64,000 nt of DNA from Burkholderiaceae bacterium (GTDB lineage: Bacteria; Pseudomonadota; Gammaproteobacteria; Burkholderiales; Burkholderiaceae_C), in the NCBI GenBank assembly GCA_031253795.1, contig JAIRVR010000003.1:1-64000 (forward strand), in the 5' to 3' direction. The translations under genes were made by a program, and so were the position numbers. The notes under the pieces are model-generated. The model saw only the letters and a list, made by a program, of their open reading frames with translations. It was not told the origin of the DNA and ran no database searches. Positions 36,233-46,401 of the stretch are shown piece by piece; within the stretch, counting starts at the first letter, position 1; every line of letters starts with the position of its first letter.

Positions 36233-37282
36233 TCAGGCCATGCAGCGCCTGCCCTGTGCGTCGAAGAAATGCACGGCCTGGGGCGTCCAGTGCAGACCCA
36301 GTGCCTGCCCCGGCCTCAGATCGGCCAGGCGGGTGCCCGGTGCGCGCACCATGAGCTGTTCGCTGCCCACGCGGCAGCGCAGCACCAGGTCGGCGCCCAG
36401 GTACTCCAGGCTTTCCACCACGGCCGCCGGGCCGGCGCCGGTGGCCGCCAGGCCCAGGTCCTCAGGGCGCAGGCCCAGCCAGCGCGCACCGGCCGGACAG
36501 TCCTGCTGCGGCGTGGCAGGGGTGGCACTGCCCGCGATGCAGGCGCCTTCCAGCCTGGCAAGGTTCATGGCCGGCGTGCCGATGAAGCGCGCCGCAAAGG
36601 TAGTGGCCGGCCGGGCATAGATCTCATGGGGCGCGGCGCACTGCTCCACGCGCCCCTGGTTGAGCAGCACGACCTGGTCGGCCATGCCCATGGCCTCGGC
36701 CTGGTCGTGCGTGACATAGACCACGGTCAGTCCCAGGCGTTGCTGCAGTTCACGCAGCTCCAGGCGCATTTCCTGGCGCAGTTGGGCATCGAGGTTGGAC
36801 AGGGGCTCGTCCATGAGGCAGACCCGGGCCCGGGCCACCAGGGCGCGGCCCAGGGCCACGCGCTGCTGCTGGCCCCCCGACAGCTGGCCGGGGCGTCGCG
36901 CCAGCAAGGGCTCCAGGCCCAGCATGGCCGCCGTCTGTTGCACGCGCTCGCGCGCTTCGGCCCTGGGCAGCTTGCGCACGGCCAGACCAAAGCCCAGGTT
37001 CTCGGCCACGCTCAGATGGGGGAACAGGGCGTAGTTCTGGAACACCATGGAGATGCCGCGTTCGGAGGGCGGCAGATGGGTGACATCGCGCCCATCGATG
37101 CGCACCCGGCCCGAGGTGGCGGCCTCCAGGCCCGCAATGATGCGCAGCGTGGTGGACTTGCCGCAGCCCGAGGGACCCAGCAGCACGCAAAAAGAACCCG
37201 GCTCAATGCGCAGATCCAGCGCCTGCAGTGCCACGGTGCCGCCCCAGGACTTGGCGACACCCTCCATCTCGATCAAGGACAT
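36233..37282 (-). CDS. ugpC: ABC transporter ATPase, UgpC/MalK type
   Basis: A 349-residue ATPase of a CUT1 importer. Walker A is GPSGCGKST (residues 36-44), the signature is LSGGQQQRVALGRALV, Walker B is CLMDEPLSNLD and the switch His is in VTHDQAEAM. The C-terminal 110 residues form the MalK-type regulatory (TOBE) domain. A GTG lies immediately before the ATG used. It is the first gene of the transporter string; promoter candidates upstream were not convincing. The name is by best resemblance. Confidence 0.88.
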   Translation of the reverse strand: MSLIEMEGVAKSWGGTVALQALDLRIEPGSFCVLLGPSGCGKSTTLRIIAGLEAATSGRVRIDGRDVTHLPPSERGISMVFQNYALFPHLSVAENLGFGLAVRKLPRAEARERVQQTAAMLGLEPLLARRPGQLSGGQQQRVALGRALVARARVCLMDEPLSNLDAQLRQEMRLELRELQQRLGLTVVYVTHDQAEAMGMADQVVLLNQGRVEQCAAPHEIYARPATTFAARFIGTPAMNLARLEGACIAGSATPATPQQDCPAGARWLGLRPEDLGLAATGAGPAAVVESLEYLGADLVLRCRVGSEQLMVRAPGTRLADLRPGQALGLHWTPQAVHFFDAQGRRCMA

Positions 37283-37350
37283 CACGCCAGTCTAGGAAGA
37301 CTGTATGACAGCCCCATGTCGCGGGCCCTGACCCGGCCGCGGGCCGGCCG

Positions 37351-39411
37351 TCAGCTGTGGCCCGGCGCGCGGTTGAGCAGGTGGGTGCGCTGGTCGGCGC
37401 TCAGCGACAGGTAGCGCTCGTAGTGGCGCAGGATATCGGCGATGATTTCCTCGCCGCGCAGGTACTGGATGTCGTGGCCCAGGCGGCCGTCCTCGAAGAA
37501 GGTAATGGGCTCGTGCACATGGCGGTGATCGCCCTCGCTGGCCGCGTCGCGCACCATGAAGGTGGGTACGGCGCGGCGCGTGCTGCGCACGCCGTAGACG
37601 AAATCGCGCAGCGCGGGATCGGGCACGGTCAGGCGCACGGCGCCCTCGCCGTCCAGGTCCTCGCTGACCACGGCCTGCACGCCACGCTTGTGCATCTCGG
37701 CCGCCACCTCGTTCATGGCAGGCAGCACCACACCGGCCAGGAAGCGGCGCACGTCGGCACGCGAAGGCTGGTGCACGATCTGCTCCAGGCGCTTGCGCCA
37801 GTGCTGGCCACTCCAGAAATTCGTGGCCGGCGCCAGCTCGGGCGCGAAGTGGGCGCGATCGGCCTGCAGGCCGCGCCACAGCCCGTAGCACAGGGACAGC
37901 ATGATGACGGCCACCGGCAGGGCCGCCACCAGGGTCATGGCCTGCAACGCCTTGAGGCCACCGGCCAGCATCAGCACCATGGCCGTCAGGCCCAGCACGG
38001 CGGCCCAGAACAGGCGCTGCCAGACCGGCGACTGCGGGTGGCCGCGCGAGGCGGTGTTGTCCACCACGAAGGCCCCCGAATCGGCCGAGGTCACGAAGAA
38101 CACGGCGATCAGCACGATGGTCAGCCAGGCCACGGGCTTGAACCAGGGCAGGTACTCGAAAAAGCGGAACAGCAGCGCATCCACATTGGCGGCCGTCTGA
38201 CCCAGGGCGCCCTGGGCCACATGCGTGTCGATCCAGATGGCGCTGTTGCCGAAGGCCGTCATCCACAGCAGGTTGAAGACCGTGGGCACCAGCAGCACGC
38301 CGGTGACGAATTCGCGGATGGTGCGCCCGCGCGAGATGCGCGCGATGAACATGCCCACGAAAGGCGACCAGGAAATCCACCAGGCCCAGTACAGGATGGT
38401 CCAGTTGCCGAACCAGCCGGCCTCGTTGGAGGGCTCATAGGCAAAGGTGCGGAACGACAGCTGCACCAAACCGGACAGATAGTTGCCGATGTTCTCGCTG
38501 AAGGCCTCGAACAGGAAGACCGTGGGCCCCGCGACGATGACGAAGGCCAGCAGCACGAAGGCCAGGATGAGGTTGAACTCGCTGAGGCGGCGCACCCCCT
38601 TGTCCAGCCCCGAGACGGCCGACAGGCCGGCCAGGCCGACGACGATGACGATGACCGAGATGCGGAACAGGGCCGTGCCCGTGTCCCAGCCTGTCAGCGT
38701 GTGCAGGCCCGCGGCCAGCTGCAGTGCGCCATAGCCCAGGGTGGTGGCGATGCCGGCGATGGTGCCGACCAGGGCAAACGCGTCCACGCCATGGCCGATG
38801 GGGCCGTCGATGCGCTTGCCCAGCAGCGGGTACAGGCCCGAGCGCATGGTCAGCGGCAGGTTGTAGCGAAAGCCGAAATAGGCCAGGACCAGGCCCATGG
38901 TGCCGTAGACGGCCCAGGCATGGAAGCCCCAGTGGAAGAAGGTGGACTGCAGGGCCTCGCGCGCGGCGGCCGGCGTGGAGGCCATGGCCGTGGGCGGCTT
39001 GAGGAAATGCTGCAGCGGCTCGCCTACGCCGAAATACATCAGGCCGATGCCCATGCCCGCAGCGAACAGCATGGCGGTCCAGGAAACGAAGCTGAATTCG
39101 GGCTTGGCATCGTCGGGACCCAGGCGGATGTCGCCGAAGCGGCTGGATGCGACAAAGACCAGGAAAACCAGGAAGGCCGTCACCGCCACCGCATAGAACC
39201 AGTCGAAGCGGCCCACGACCCAGGCCTGGGCACCCGAGAAAAAGCGGTCGGCCCGGTCGGGAGCCAGGGCGCAGAACAGCAGCAGCAGGCCCAGCACCAG
39301 CAGTGCGGGAACGACGACGGGCGCCGCGAAGGTGATGCGCGGCGGGCGCTGTCCAGGGGGCGCCGCGGACGGCTCGGCCGCAGGGCGGGGATCGGTATTG
39401 GCTTCTGGCAT
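37351..39411 (-). CDS. BCCT-family betaine/choline transporter, BetT-like
   Basis: A 686-residue secondary transporter with twelve membrane segments. The Trp-rich motif of the family is TILYWAWWISWSPFVGMF, and AAGMGIGLMYFGVGEP is the sodium/substrate region seen in the family. A C-terminal hydrophilic domain of about 150 residues resembles the osmosensing tail of BetT/BetP. It probably imports choline or betaine for osmoprotection or catabolism. No bet genes are beside it. Confidence 0.91.
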   Translation of the reverse strand: MPEANTDPRPAAEPSAAPPGQRPPRITFAAPVVVPALLVLGLLLLFCALAPDRADRFFSGAQAWVVGRFDWFYAVAVTAFLVFLVFVASSRFGDIRLGPDDAKPEFSFVSWTAMLFAAGMGIGLMYFGVGEPLQHFLKPPTAMASTPAAAREALQSTFFHWGFHAWAVYGTMGLVLAYFGFRYNLPLTMRSGLYPLLGKRIDGPIGHGVDAFALVGTIAGIATTLGYGALQLAAGLHTLTGWDTGTALFRISVIVIVVGLAGLSAVSGLDKGVRRLSEFNLILAFVLLAFVIVAGPTVFLFEAFSENIGNYLSGLVQLSFRTFAYEPSNEAGWFGNWTILYWAWWISWSPFVGMFIARISRGRTIREFVTGVLLVPTVFNLLWMTAFGNSAIWIDTHVAQGALGQTAANVDALLFRFFEYLPWFKPVAWLTIVLIAVFFVTSADSGAFVVDNTASRGHPQSPVWQRLFWAAVLGLTAMVLMLAGGLKALQAMTLVAALPVAVIMLSLCYGLWRGLQADRAHFAPELAPATNFWSGQHWRKRLEQIVHQPSRADVRRFLAGVVLPAMNEVAAEMHKRGVQAVVSEDLDGEGAVRLTVPDPALRDFVYGVRSTRRAVPTFMVRDAASEGDHRHVHEPITFFEDGRLGHDIQYLRGEEIIADILRHYERYLSLSADQRTHLLNRAPGHS

Positions 39412-39600
39412 GGTCCCTCTCTGTGGTGGTCGATGGCGTGCCCGGGAACCGATTCAAGCGGTGGCCGACCGGCCCTTGTGGGGCTGCCGCCATCCTGCTC
39501 GGGGAAGATGTCCGCCGGGCAGCGGGCCGCAAGTATGCGGCGCCAGTCCTGTCCGCCACGTCGGACGAAGACGCCAAAGCCTGGGGACTGGCTGACGCCT

Positions 39601-40113
39601 TCAGCCGGCCATCTTGGCCGTGACGGACGGCGCGATGATGCGGTGGGCCGGCACCACACCCAGCATGTAGATGCGACCCAGGGCGTTGTGCACATGGACC
39701 ACCGTGGACATGGCCACGGTCAGCCCCCCGGGGCGGGGCAGCTTCATGACCGAAACCTGCACATCGAGGTGCCGGTCGCGGTCGCCCAGCACCACCTCGC
39801 CGTCGCTCAGGGCATCGATGCGGAAGATGCCGGCCCGTTCGCCCACGCGGTAGCTGTGGGCCTGCTTGGCGGGATCCACGCCGCTGAGCGTGCCCAGGTC
39901 CTTGATGCCGAAGGGCGCCACCATGCGGTTGCGCAGGCGCATCAGCTGGTCGATCCAGCCCGGCGTACGCGCCACGCAGCGCAGGTACAGGGCCATGGCG
40001 CTGCTGCCGTCATCAGGCAGCTGCAACTGGTAGCTGTCGTGGAAATAGGAAGTCTTGAGGCGCTCCTGCAGGGCGCTGCCCGCAGGAACCGGAGAGGGGG
40101 TGACAAGAGCCAT
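39601..40113 (-). CDS. DUF2867 family protein
   Basis: A 170-residue protein of unknown function. It matches the DUF2867 pattern with DSYQLQLP, LMRLRNRMVAPFGIK, FRIDALSDGEVVLGDRDRHLD and the late TVVHVHNALGRIYMLGVVPAHR. The sequence upstream of the ATG is CCTCCCTTCC, which has no ribosome site, so translation is weak, leaderless or begins elsewhere. It follows the A2M gene on the same strand after 78 bp. Confidence 0.8.
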   Translation of the reverse strand: MALVTPSPVPAGSALQERLKTSYFHDSYQLQLPDDGSSAMALYLRCVARTPGWIDQLMRLRNRMVAPFGIKDLGTLSGVDPAKQAHSYRVGERAGIFRIDALSDGEVVLGDRDRHLDVQVSVMKLPRPGGLTVAMSTVVHVHNALGRIYMLGVVPAHRIIAPSVTAKMAG

Positions 40114-40191
40114 GGAAGGGAGGGAGAACACGGGGACAGGCCCGCGCAGCCATCATAGGCCGCCGGCCCCGTCCCTGCACCTTCCCGCGCC

Positions 40192-43100
40192 TCACTTGCC
40201 GCCGACCTTGACCCGCGCGTTGGGCACCTCGCCGAACATCTCGGGCGCATACAGCGCCTCCACGCGCGTGGGCGGCAAGGCGAAGTCCCCCGCGTTGTTC
40301 AGGCGCAGCGTGTATTCCACGCGCGTCGTGCCCTTGGGCAGGTACTGGTAGTAGGCGCGGTAGGCCTCGAAGCTGCGTTCCTCGTAGGCCAGCCAGCCCG
40401 CGCCTTCGCGCCGCTCGCCGGCCGACGCGATCTCCGAGTCGCGCCCCAGGCCACCACCCAGGATGGTGGCGCCCGTGGGCACGGGATCGGTGATGGCCAC
40501 CCAGGTCATGTCGGTTCTGGCCTGCACATCCAGGGTCACGCGCAGCACGTCGCCGCGCGAGTACTGGCCGGCGGGCAGCCCCTTGTCGGCCTGCTCCACG
40601 GCCTGGACCGTGCGCGTGACCGTATAGCCCGCACTGAACGGCGCCTTGAGCTGGACGGCGGCCACTGACTGCAGGGTCAGCCAGGGCTTGCCCGTGCCCT
40701 GCTGGGTCACCGACAGTTGGCCCTTGCGCGCATCGCCCAGCGCGCTCCAGGGCAGGAACATGCTGTTGTTGCGCAGGCCGCCCACGGCCGTGCTGGCGCC
40801 GAAGCTCGACGCCTGATGGGCAGCGCCCTCGGCATCGCTGGCGCGCATGCGTGTGACCTGGCTCCAGTCCACGCGCGCCTGGGCCGTGCCCAGCGCGGCC
40901 TGGGTGCTGCCGGTCACGGGCGTGGCCTCGAACTGCTGCGAGAAACGCTGCAGGGCCAGCGCGCCCCAGAGATTGGCCGTGGTCGTGCTCCAGGCACCGC
41001 CGCTCTGGCGCTGGATGAAGCCGTTGGCCATGCGCGGCAGGTCGTCCTTCCAGGCCGCATCCTCCATGTTCACCAGCATCAGGCGCGCCAGGTTGACTTC
41101 GGGGCCCTGCATCAGCCACCACCACTGGTCATCCTGCTCGTTGCTGAAGCCCACGCGCGTGCCCTGGAAACTCAGGCGCGCGCGCAGGATCTGCTGGGCC
41201 TGGGCCAGTTGCTGATCGCGCTGGGGCAGCTCGCGCACATGCTTGAGCAGGGACACCCAGTCGATGACCGCATGCGTGGGCCAGTCATTGGGCGCGATGG
41301 TGATGCTGTCGAGCATGCGCGGGTTGGCTCGGCCCGTCAGCGACAGGGCCTGGATGGCGGCGAGCTTGCGCATTTCCAGGTCCTTGCGCGGGCTCCAGAA
41401 ATTGCGCTGTATGCGGCCCTCGACGAAGGCGATGAGGCCGTTTTCCATGCGCTCGCGCTCGGCGGCCGGCAGCACGAAGCGCTTGTCCACGCCCTGGGCC
41501 AGGGCCGACAGGTTGAGCAGGTGCGCGGTCAGCGTGTCGCTGCCGCGCCCCGCGCGACCTTCGCCCAGCGGGAAGTAGCTGGCCAGGCCGTCCTCGTCCA
41601 AGTAGTTGGGCAGTTGGCCCATCATGGACTGCCACAGCGCGGTGTCGTTCATGCCCACGGCCTTGCCGGTGACCTGCTCCAGGCAGCTGTAGGGGTAGCG
41701 GGCCCACCAGTCACGCACGCCGGGCAGGCCTTCGGCCAGCTTGGGCGCCAGCGACATGCGAAGGCCGCCACGGCCCGCCAGCGCATCGGCCGGCAGCTGC
41801 ACGGGCAGGTTGAGCGTGCCTTCGACCTGCATCAGCGTGCCCTGCTGCACGGTCAGCGGCACGGCCGGGATGATGCGCTGGCTGATCTTGAGCCGGTCGC
41901 TGGCCGGTTTGTCGCCGCCCGAGGTATCGCGGGCCTCGATCTCCCAGATCAGGGACTCGGCGCGCGTCTGGCCCAACTGGGCCGGCGCGGTGACGTTCCA
42001 TGCCACCTCGCGCGCCTCGCCTGCGGGAAGGTCCACGGTCTGCGGGGCCAGCTCCAGCAGGGTGGCGCGCGGCGTCACCTGCACCTTCATGGCCTTGGCC
42101 GAAGTATTGCGCAGCGTGACCTGGGCACGGAACTGGTCGTCCTCGCGCACCAGGGGTGGCAGGCCGCTGATGATCTGCAGGTCCTGGGCCGTGCGTATGG
42201 CGGCCTGGCCGGTGCCGAACAGGGCCAGGCCATGGTCGGCCACGGCCACCACCTGGAAGGTGGTCAACGAATCGTTGAGCGGCACGCTGACCTGGGCCTT
42301 GCCCTGGGCGTCGAGCACCAAGCGCGGGTTCCACAGCAACAGCGTGTCGAACAGCTCGCGCGTGGCGCTGTGGCCGCCGCCACCGCCTGCGGCCACGGCC
42401 TTGCGGCCGTAGTGGCGCCTGCCGATGACTTCCATCTGGGCAGTCGAGGTCTGCACGCCCCAGTCGCGCCGGCGCAGCATGGCATCGGCCAGCTGCCAGC
42501 TGGTGTTGGGCATGAGTTCCAGCAAGGCCTGGTCCACGGCGGCCAGGGCCACCTCGGCGCCGGCCGCGGGCTTGCCGTCGGGCAAGGTGGCCGTGACGGT
42601 GATCCTGGCCGTGCCCCGCACCTGGTAGCTGGCCTGGTCGGCCGTCACCCTGACATCGATGCGGTGGGCCTTGGTGCCCACGCGGATTTCGGCCATGCCC
42701 AGGCGGTAGGCGGGCTTGGAAAGGTCCACCAGGGCCGTGGGCGCAATGTATTCCTTGCCTTCGTACCGGAAGGCCGTCCACCATTCGCGCGGGGCCTTGA
42801 AGCCCCAGGTGAAGAAGCTGTACCAGGGCACTTCGCGCAGGCGCCCGCGCAGGGCAAGCACGCTGACGTAGACATTGGGTCCCCACTCGGGCAGCACCTT
42901 CAGCTCCACCGTGGGATTTTGTCCGTTGAGCTGCACGACCTGGGTGCTGACGATGCCTTCGCGCTCCACGGCAACCAGGGCCGTGGCGTAGCGGAAGGGC
43001 ATGCGCACCTGAAAGCGCGCCGTCTCGCCGGCCTCGTAGCTGCGCTTTTCGGGCAGCACGTCCATGCGGTCATGGTCCTCGCCGCCAAACCACAGTTCGC

Positions 43101-46100
43101 CCTGGCGCGTGACCCAGACGCTGGTGGCGGCCTGGGAGGCGCGGCCGTCCTTGTCGGATGCCGTGACGATCAGCTCGACCTCGCCGGGCTGGGACAGCTG
43201 GGCTTCGCACTGCACCAGGCCCTGGGCGTCGCTGCTGCCCGAGCACACCGTGCCCATGGGCTTGAGCGTGGTCTGGTTGTCGTAGCTGTAAAAGCCTCCG
43301 ACCAGGCGCTTTCGGCTGGTGGTGGTGACGCGCGAGACGGCCTCCACCTTGACCGGCACGCCGGCCTGGGGCTTGCCGTTCACGCCCAGGGCCAGGGCCT
43401 GGAACTGCAGCTTGCGCCCGGTGGTGATCCAGCTTTCGGCACGCACCCCGGCCACCACGGCCGCCGGCCACAGGGTCTGGGTGCTGCGCAGGGTCTGGAC
43501 CTCGCCATTGGGGTCGGCATAGGTGGCCTCGATCAGCAGTTCGCGCGGCTCGCGCAGCTTGGGCAGGTTCTCGATCTTGAGCTTGCCCAGGCCCTGGGCG
43601 TCCAGGGTCACGGGCAGCTTGTCGGCCACCACCTTGCTGTCCTGGGCCGCCGTGGCCTCCTCGTCGTCGCTCTGTCCGTTGTCGTCCGGGCGGCGCGGGG
43701 CCGAAAAGCTGAAGTCCTGCCAGTCGCCACGGTCCACCGCGGCCGAGCGCACCAGGGCCGAAACACGCACCGGCAGGTTGGCCGCCGCGCCGCCGGCCAC
43801 GTAGTTGATCTGGACCTGGACCGGCAGGCTGCTCACACCCACCAGGGATGGCTTGCCCTCGGGTCCCACACGGCCCTCGAGCACGGGCAGGCGGAATTCC
43901 TCGACCCGGAAGCTCCCCGTGCCGAAGCGCCCGGCGCTGCCTTCGCCGCGCAGCTCCACGGCATAGCTGCCGAGCTTGGCGCCCTTGGGCACGGAAAAGC
44001 TGTTTTCGGCACTGAGGCCGCCCGTGCCCGTGGAGCGCCACTGCAGCGGCTGGGTGAACTGCTGGCCACTGCCTTCATGCGTGATCACCAGCTGCGTGGG
44101 CCGCAGCTCGGGCAGGGCAAAGCCGTTCTGGCCCTGGCCCACGCCGGTCTGGGCGCGCAGCAGGTGCTTCATGGACACGGTTTCACCGGCGCGAAGCAGG
44201 GTACGGTCGAAGATGGTGTGTGCCACCTCGTCGAGGCGGGCGCTTCGGCTGGTGGGCACGTTGAAGCGCCAGGACTCGATGCCGCGCTGCCAGTCGCTCC
44301 AGGTGAAGGCCAGTTCCTGCTGGCCATCCCGGCCCTGGGCCCGTGCGCTGACGAAGTAGGCGGGCGAGCGGTAGCCGTTGCCACCCGTGCAGCGTGGCGG
44401 CTCGGGCGACAGTCCTTCCAGCCGCGCCACGCCGCTGGCATCGGTGGTGGCCGAGGTCAGCACATTGCCATTGCAATCCGAGACCTGGACCCGGGCCTGG
44501 CCCACGGGCTGGCCCTTGTCCAGCGTGGTCACCCAGGCGGCGGCATTGTCGCGGCCCAGCTTGAAGTGCACGGACAGATTGGTCACCAGGGCCGTCGTGC
44601 GCACATACATGCGGCGCTGCGAGCCATAGCGTTCATCGAGCAGGGACTGGCCCAGCAGCGGCGAGTCGATTTCCACCACATGGAAGCCCGGCGGCAGCGG
44701 GATGCCCACCACCTCGAAGGGGCGCGGATCGCCCTTGACGGGCTTGGGCAGGTCCAGTGTCCTGACCTCGCCCTGGCCGGCCAGCAGCGACAGCATGCGC
44801 GTCTGCACATAGTTGCGGTTGTCGTTGTCGATCACGGGCGGAAGCGGGCCCTTGATGTCGCGCGCGGCGCGCTTGCGCTCGATGTCCGAGCTTTCATAGT
44901 CGGCCACGCGGCGCATCCAGGCGATGATGTCGGCGTCGCTGCCCGGTTGCTTGCTGCGCACCTGGCTGGCATCCAGGGCCTTGGTGGACAGGTCGGACTC
45001 CACATTGCGCAGCGTCACGGGCAGCAGGGCCGGTCCGTCCGGACCTTCGGCATAGCGCTCGACGATGCCGAAGGGCGAGGCGGCGAACTTGGCCAGCGGC
45101 GGCATGGCACCGGTGCCCACCTGCAGGGGGAACATGTCGGCATTGGCCAGGCTGCGCCCCGCCGCGTCCTTGAACTGGGGCGGCAGCTCGATTTTGTAGC
45201 TGCCCTGGGCCTGCAGCGTGGCGGGGAAGACGACGGTCTGCACCAGCGAGTCATCGCTGAGCTTTTCGCCGTATTCGGACTCGATGGTGGGCGCCACCTT
45301 GGCGGCGCCGCTGCTCAGGCGTATGCCCTCGGCCAGCTTGCGCGGCACGGGTGCGCTGAAGCTCAGGCGCATGGGCCGTATCGGCAGGCAGGCTGCCTGG
45401 GCGTTTTCGCGCTGGCAGCTGAACTCGGCCGTGAAGGGTTCGCGCACGCGGTATTCGAAAACGCGATTCTGGCGGCTGGCCACGCCGCCCGGCGTGGCAA
45501 CGCCCGCGCCGAAGACCAGCTTCATGGTCGTGCCCGCGGTCAGGCGCCGGTTGCAGGCCAGGGTGGCGTATTGCTGGGGGTTCCTGGCGGCGGCCTTGTC
45601 CCAGTGGCGGTGCTTGAGCAGGGCTTCGCGGTCGGTTCCCTCGATCAGGCGCACGGGAATGCGCTCACCCACGCCTTCGCCCGTGCACCACAGGTTCTGC
45701 TGCAGGCTTTGCACCGTGGCCGGTCCCGACAGGCGCAGGGCGAAATATTGCTCTTCGTCGATCTGGTCGTATTCGCCAGGCGCGATGTCGAGCACAGCCG
45801 GGCCGCCTGTCTGGAACTGGTAGCTGGCCGCGCCCGTGACGGCCGCGCCCGAAGGGGACTTGAGGCCGGCCACGAGCTGGGCCGTGCAGCGCACGCCGGG
45901 TGGCAGGGCGTTGGTGAAGTCGAACACCCACTCGCGGTCGCTGTTCCAGCGGCCCGTGCCCTTGGCGGCCTGGGCATCGCTGCAGCCGAGCGTGACCGGT
46001 GCCGCAGCCTTGGGATCGCCGAAGCGCACGGCCGCGCCATCGAACTGGACCACCACCTGGTCGATCTTGGCCACTTCGCCCTGGGGGCTGAACTGGCGCA

Positions 46101-46227
46101 CGCCCACGGCCTGCGCCGCCAGGGCCACCGACCCCAGCAGCAGGCCACATCCCCACCGGGCCCAGGGCAGGCCCGCCGCCCCCCCGTCCCTCATCCATGC
46201 GAACGCTTTCTTGCTCGGCACCCTCAT
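40192..46227 (-). CDS. bacterial alpha-2-macroglobulin, YfhM type
   Basis: A 2011-residue periplasmic protease-trapping protein. A signal peptide (about residues 1-41, hydrophobic core GLLLGSVALAA) has no lipobox, unlike E. coli YfhM. Repeated MG beta domains precede the thioester motif CLEQ with Cys1515, inside YSCLEQVTGK, in the alpha-6-toroid region, and a macroglobulin receptor-like domain ends the protein. In relatives it guards the periplasm together with PBP1C when the outer membrane is breached. The ATG used has a GAAGGGA ribosome site. Confidence 0.95.
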   Translation of the reverse strand: MRVPSKKAFAWMRDGGAAGLPWARWGCGLLLGSVALAAQAVGVRQFSPQGEVAKIDQVVVQFDGAAVRFGDPKAAAPVTLGCSDAQAAKGTGRWNSDREWVFDFTNALPPGVRCTAQLVAGLKSPSGAAVTGAASYQFQTGGPAVLDIAPGEYDQIDEEQYFALRLSGPATVQSLQQNLWCTGEGVGERIPVRLIEGTDREALLKHRHWDKAAARNPQQYATLACNRRLTAGTTMKLVFGAGVATPGGVASRQNRVFEYRVREPFTAEFSCQRENAQAACLPIRPMRLSFSAPVPRKLAEGIRLSSGAAKVAPTIESEYGEKLSDDSLVQTVVFPATLQAQGSYKIELPPQFKDAAGRSLANADMFPLQVGTGAMPPLAKFAASPFGIVERYAEGPDGPALLPVTLRNVESDLSTKALDASQVRSKQPGSDADIIAWMRRVADYESSDIERKRAARDIKGPLPPVIDNDNRNYVQTRMLSLLAGQGEVRTLDLPKPVKGDPRPFEVVGIPLPPGFHVVEIDSPLLGQSLLDERYGSQRRMYVRTTALVTNLSVHFKLGRDNAAAWVTTLDKGQPVGQARVQVSDCNGNVLTSATTDASGVARLEGLSPEPPRCTGGNGYRSPAYFVSARAQGRDGQQELAFTWSDWQRGIESWRFNVPTSRSARLDEVAHTIFDRTLLRAGETVSMKHLLRAQTGVGQGQNGFALPELRPTQLVITHEGSGQQFTQPLQWRSTGTGGLSAENSFSVPKGAKLGSYAVELRGEGSAGRFGTGSFRVEEFRLPVLEGRVGPEGKPSLVGVSSLPVQVQINYVAGGAAANLPVRVSALVRSAAVDRGDWQDFSFSAPRRPDDNGQSDDEEATAAQDSKVVADKLPVTLDAQGLGKLKIENLPKLREPRELLIEATYADPNGEVQTLRSTQTLWPAAVVAGVRAESWITTGRKLQFQALALGVNGKPQAGVPVKVEAVSRVTTTSRKRLVGGFYSYDNQTTLKPMGTVCSGSSDAQGLVQCEAQLSQPGEVELIVTASDKDGRASQAATSVWVTRQGELWFGGEDHDRMDVLPEKRSYEAGETARFQVRMPFRYATALVAVEREGIVSTQVVQLNGQNPTVELKVLPEWGPNVYVSVLALRGRLREVPWYSFFTWGFKAPREWWTAFRYEGKEYIAPTALVDLSKPAYRLGMAEIRVGTKAHRIDVRVTADQASYQVRGTARITVTATLPDGKPAAGAEVALAAVDQALLELMPNTSWQLADAMLRRRDWGVQTSTAQMEVIGRRHYGRKAVAAGGGGGHSATRELFDTLLLWNPRLVLDAQGKAQVSVPLNDSLTTFQVVAVADHGLALFGTGQAAIRTAQDLQIISGLPPLVREDDQFRAQVTLRNTSAKAMKVQVTPRATLLELAPQTVDLPAGEAREVAWNVTAPAQLGQTRAESLIWEIEARDTSGGDKPASDRLKISQRIIPAVPLTVQQGTLMQVEGTLNLPVQLPADALAGRGGLRMSLAPKLAEGLPGVRDWWARYPYSCLEQVTGKAVGMNDTALWQSMMGQLPNYLDEDGLASYFPLGEGRAGRGSDTLTAHLLNLSALAQGVDKRFVLPAAERERMENGLIAFVEGRIQRNFWSPRKDLEMRKLAAIQALSLTGRANPRMLDSITIAPNDWPTHAVIDWVSLLKHVRELPQRDQQLAQAQQILRARLSFQGTRVGFSNEQDDQWWWLMQGPEVNLARLMLVNMEDAAWKDDLPRMANGFIQRQSGGAWSTTTANLWGALALQRFSQQFEATPVTGSTQAALGTAQARVDWSQVTRMRASDAEGAAHQASSFGASTAVGGLRNNSMFLPWSALGDARKGQLSVTQQGTGKPWLTLQSVAAVQLKAPFSAGYTVTRTVQAVEQADKGLPAGQYSRGDVLRVTLDVQARTDMTWVAITDPVPTGATILGGGLGRDSEIASAGERREGAGWLAYEERSFEAYRAYYQYLPKGTTRVEYTLRLNNAGDFALPPTRVEALYAPEMFGEVPNARVKVGGK

Positions 46228-46401
46228 AGCGACAATCCCTTCTGGCGAAAGCACGCTTTCGCTGTATTTTTCTGGAAGTGAGATGGCTTCAGCGCTGCGG
46301 CCGTCGGCGCAAAAAGAAAAGCCCTGCACTGGCAGGGCTGGACGGCGCAGGCAGGGCGCCCGGACCACCGGCGCTGGCATGCGCCGGATGAGGAACTGCG
46401 C

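Noticed and set aside
37357-40158. A 933-codon plus-strand frame across the BCCT and DUF2867 genes
   Set aside because: Spans two clear minus-strand genes and their gap; His/Gln-rich composition with no recognisable domain.
40717-46281. An 1854-codon open frame antisense to the alpha-2-macroglobulin gene
   Set aside because: It mirrors the codon bias of the high-GC sense gene and is rich in His, Gly, Gln and Ala with no domain. The sense frame has a signal peptide, MG domains and a thioester motif.
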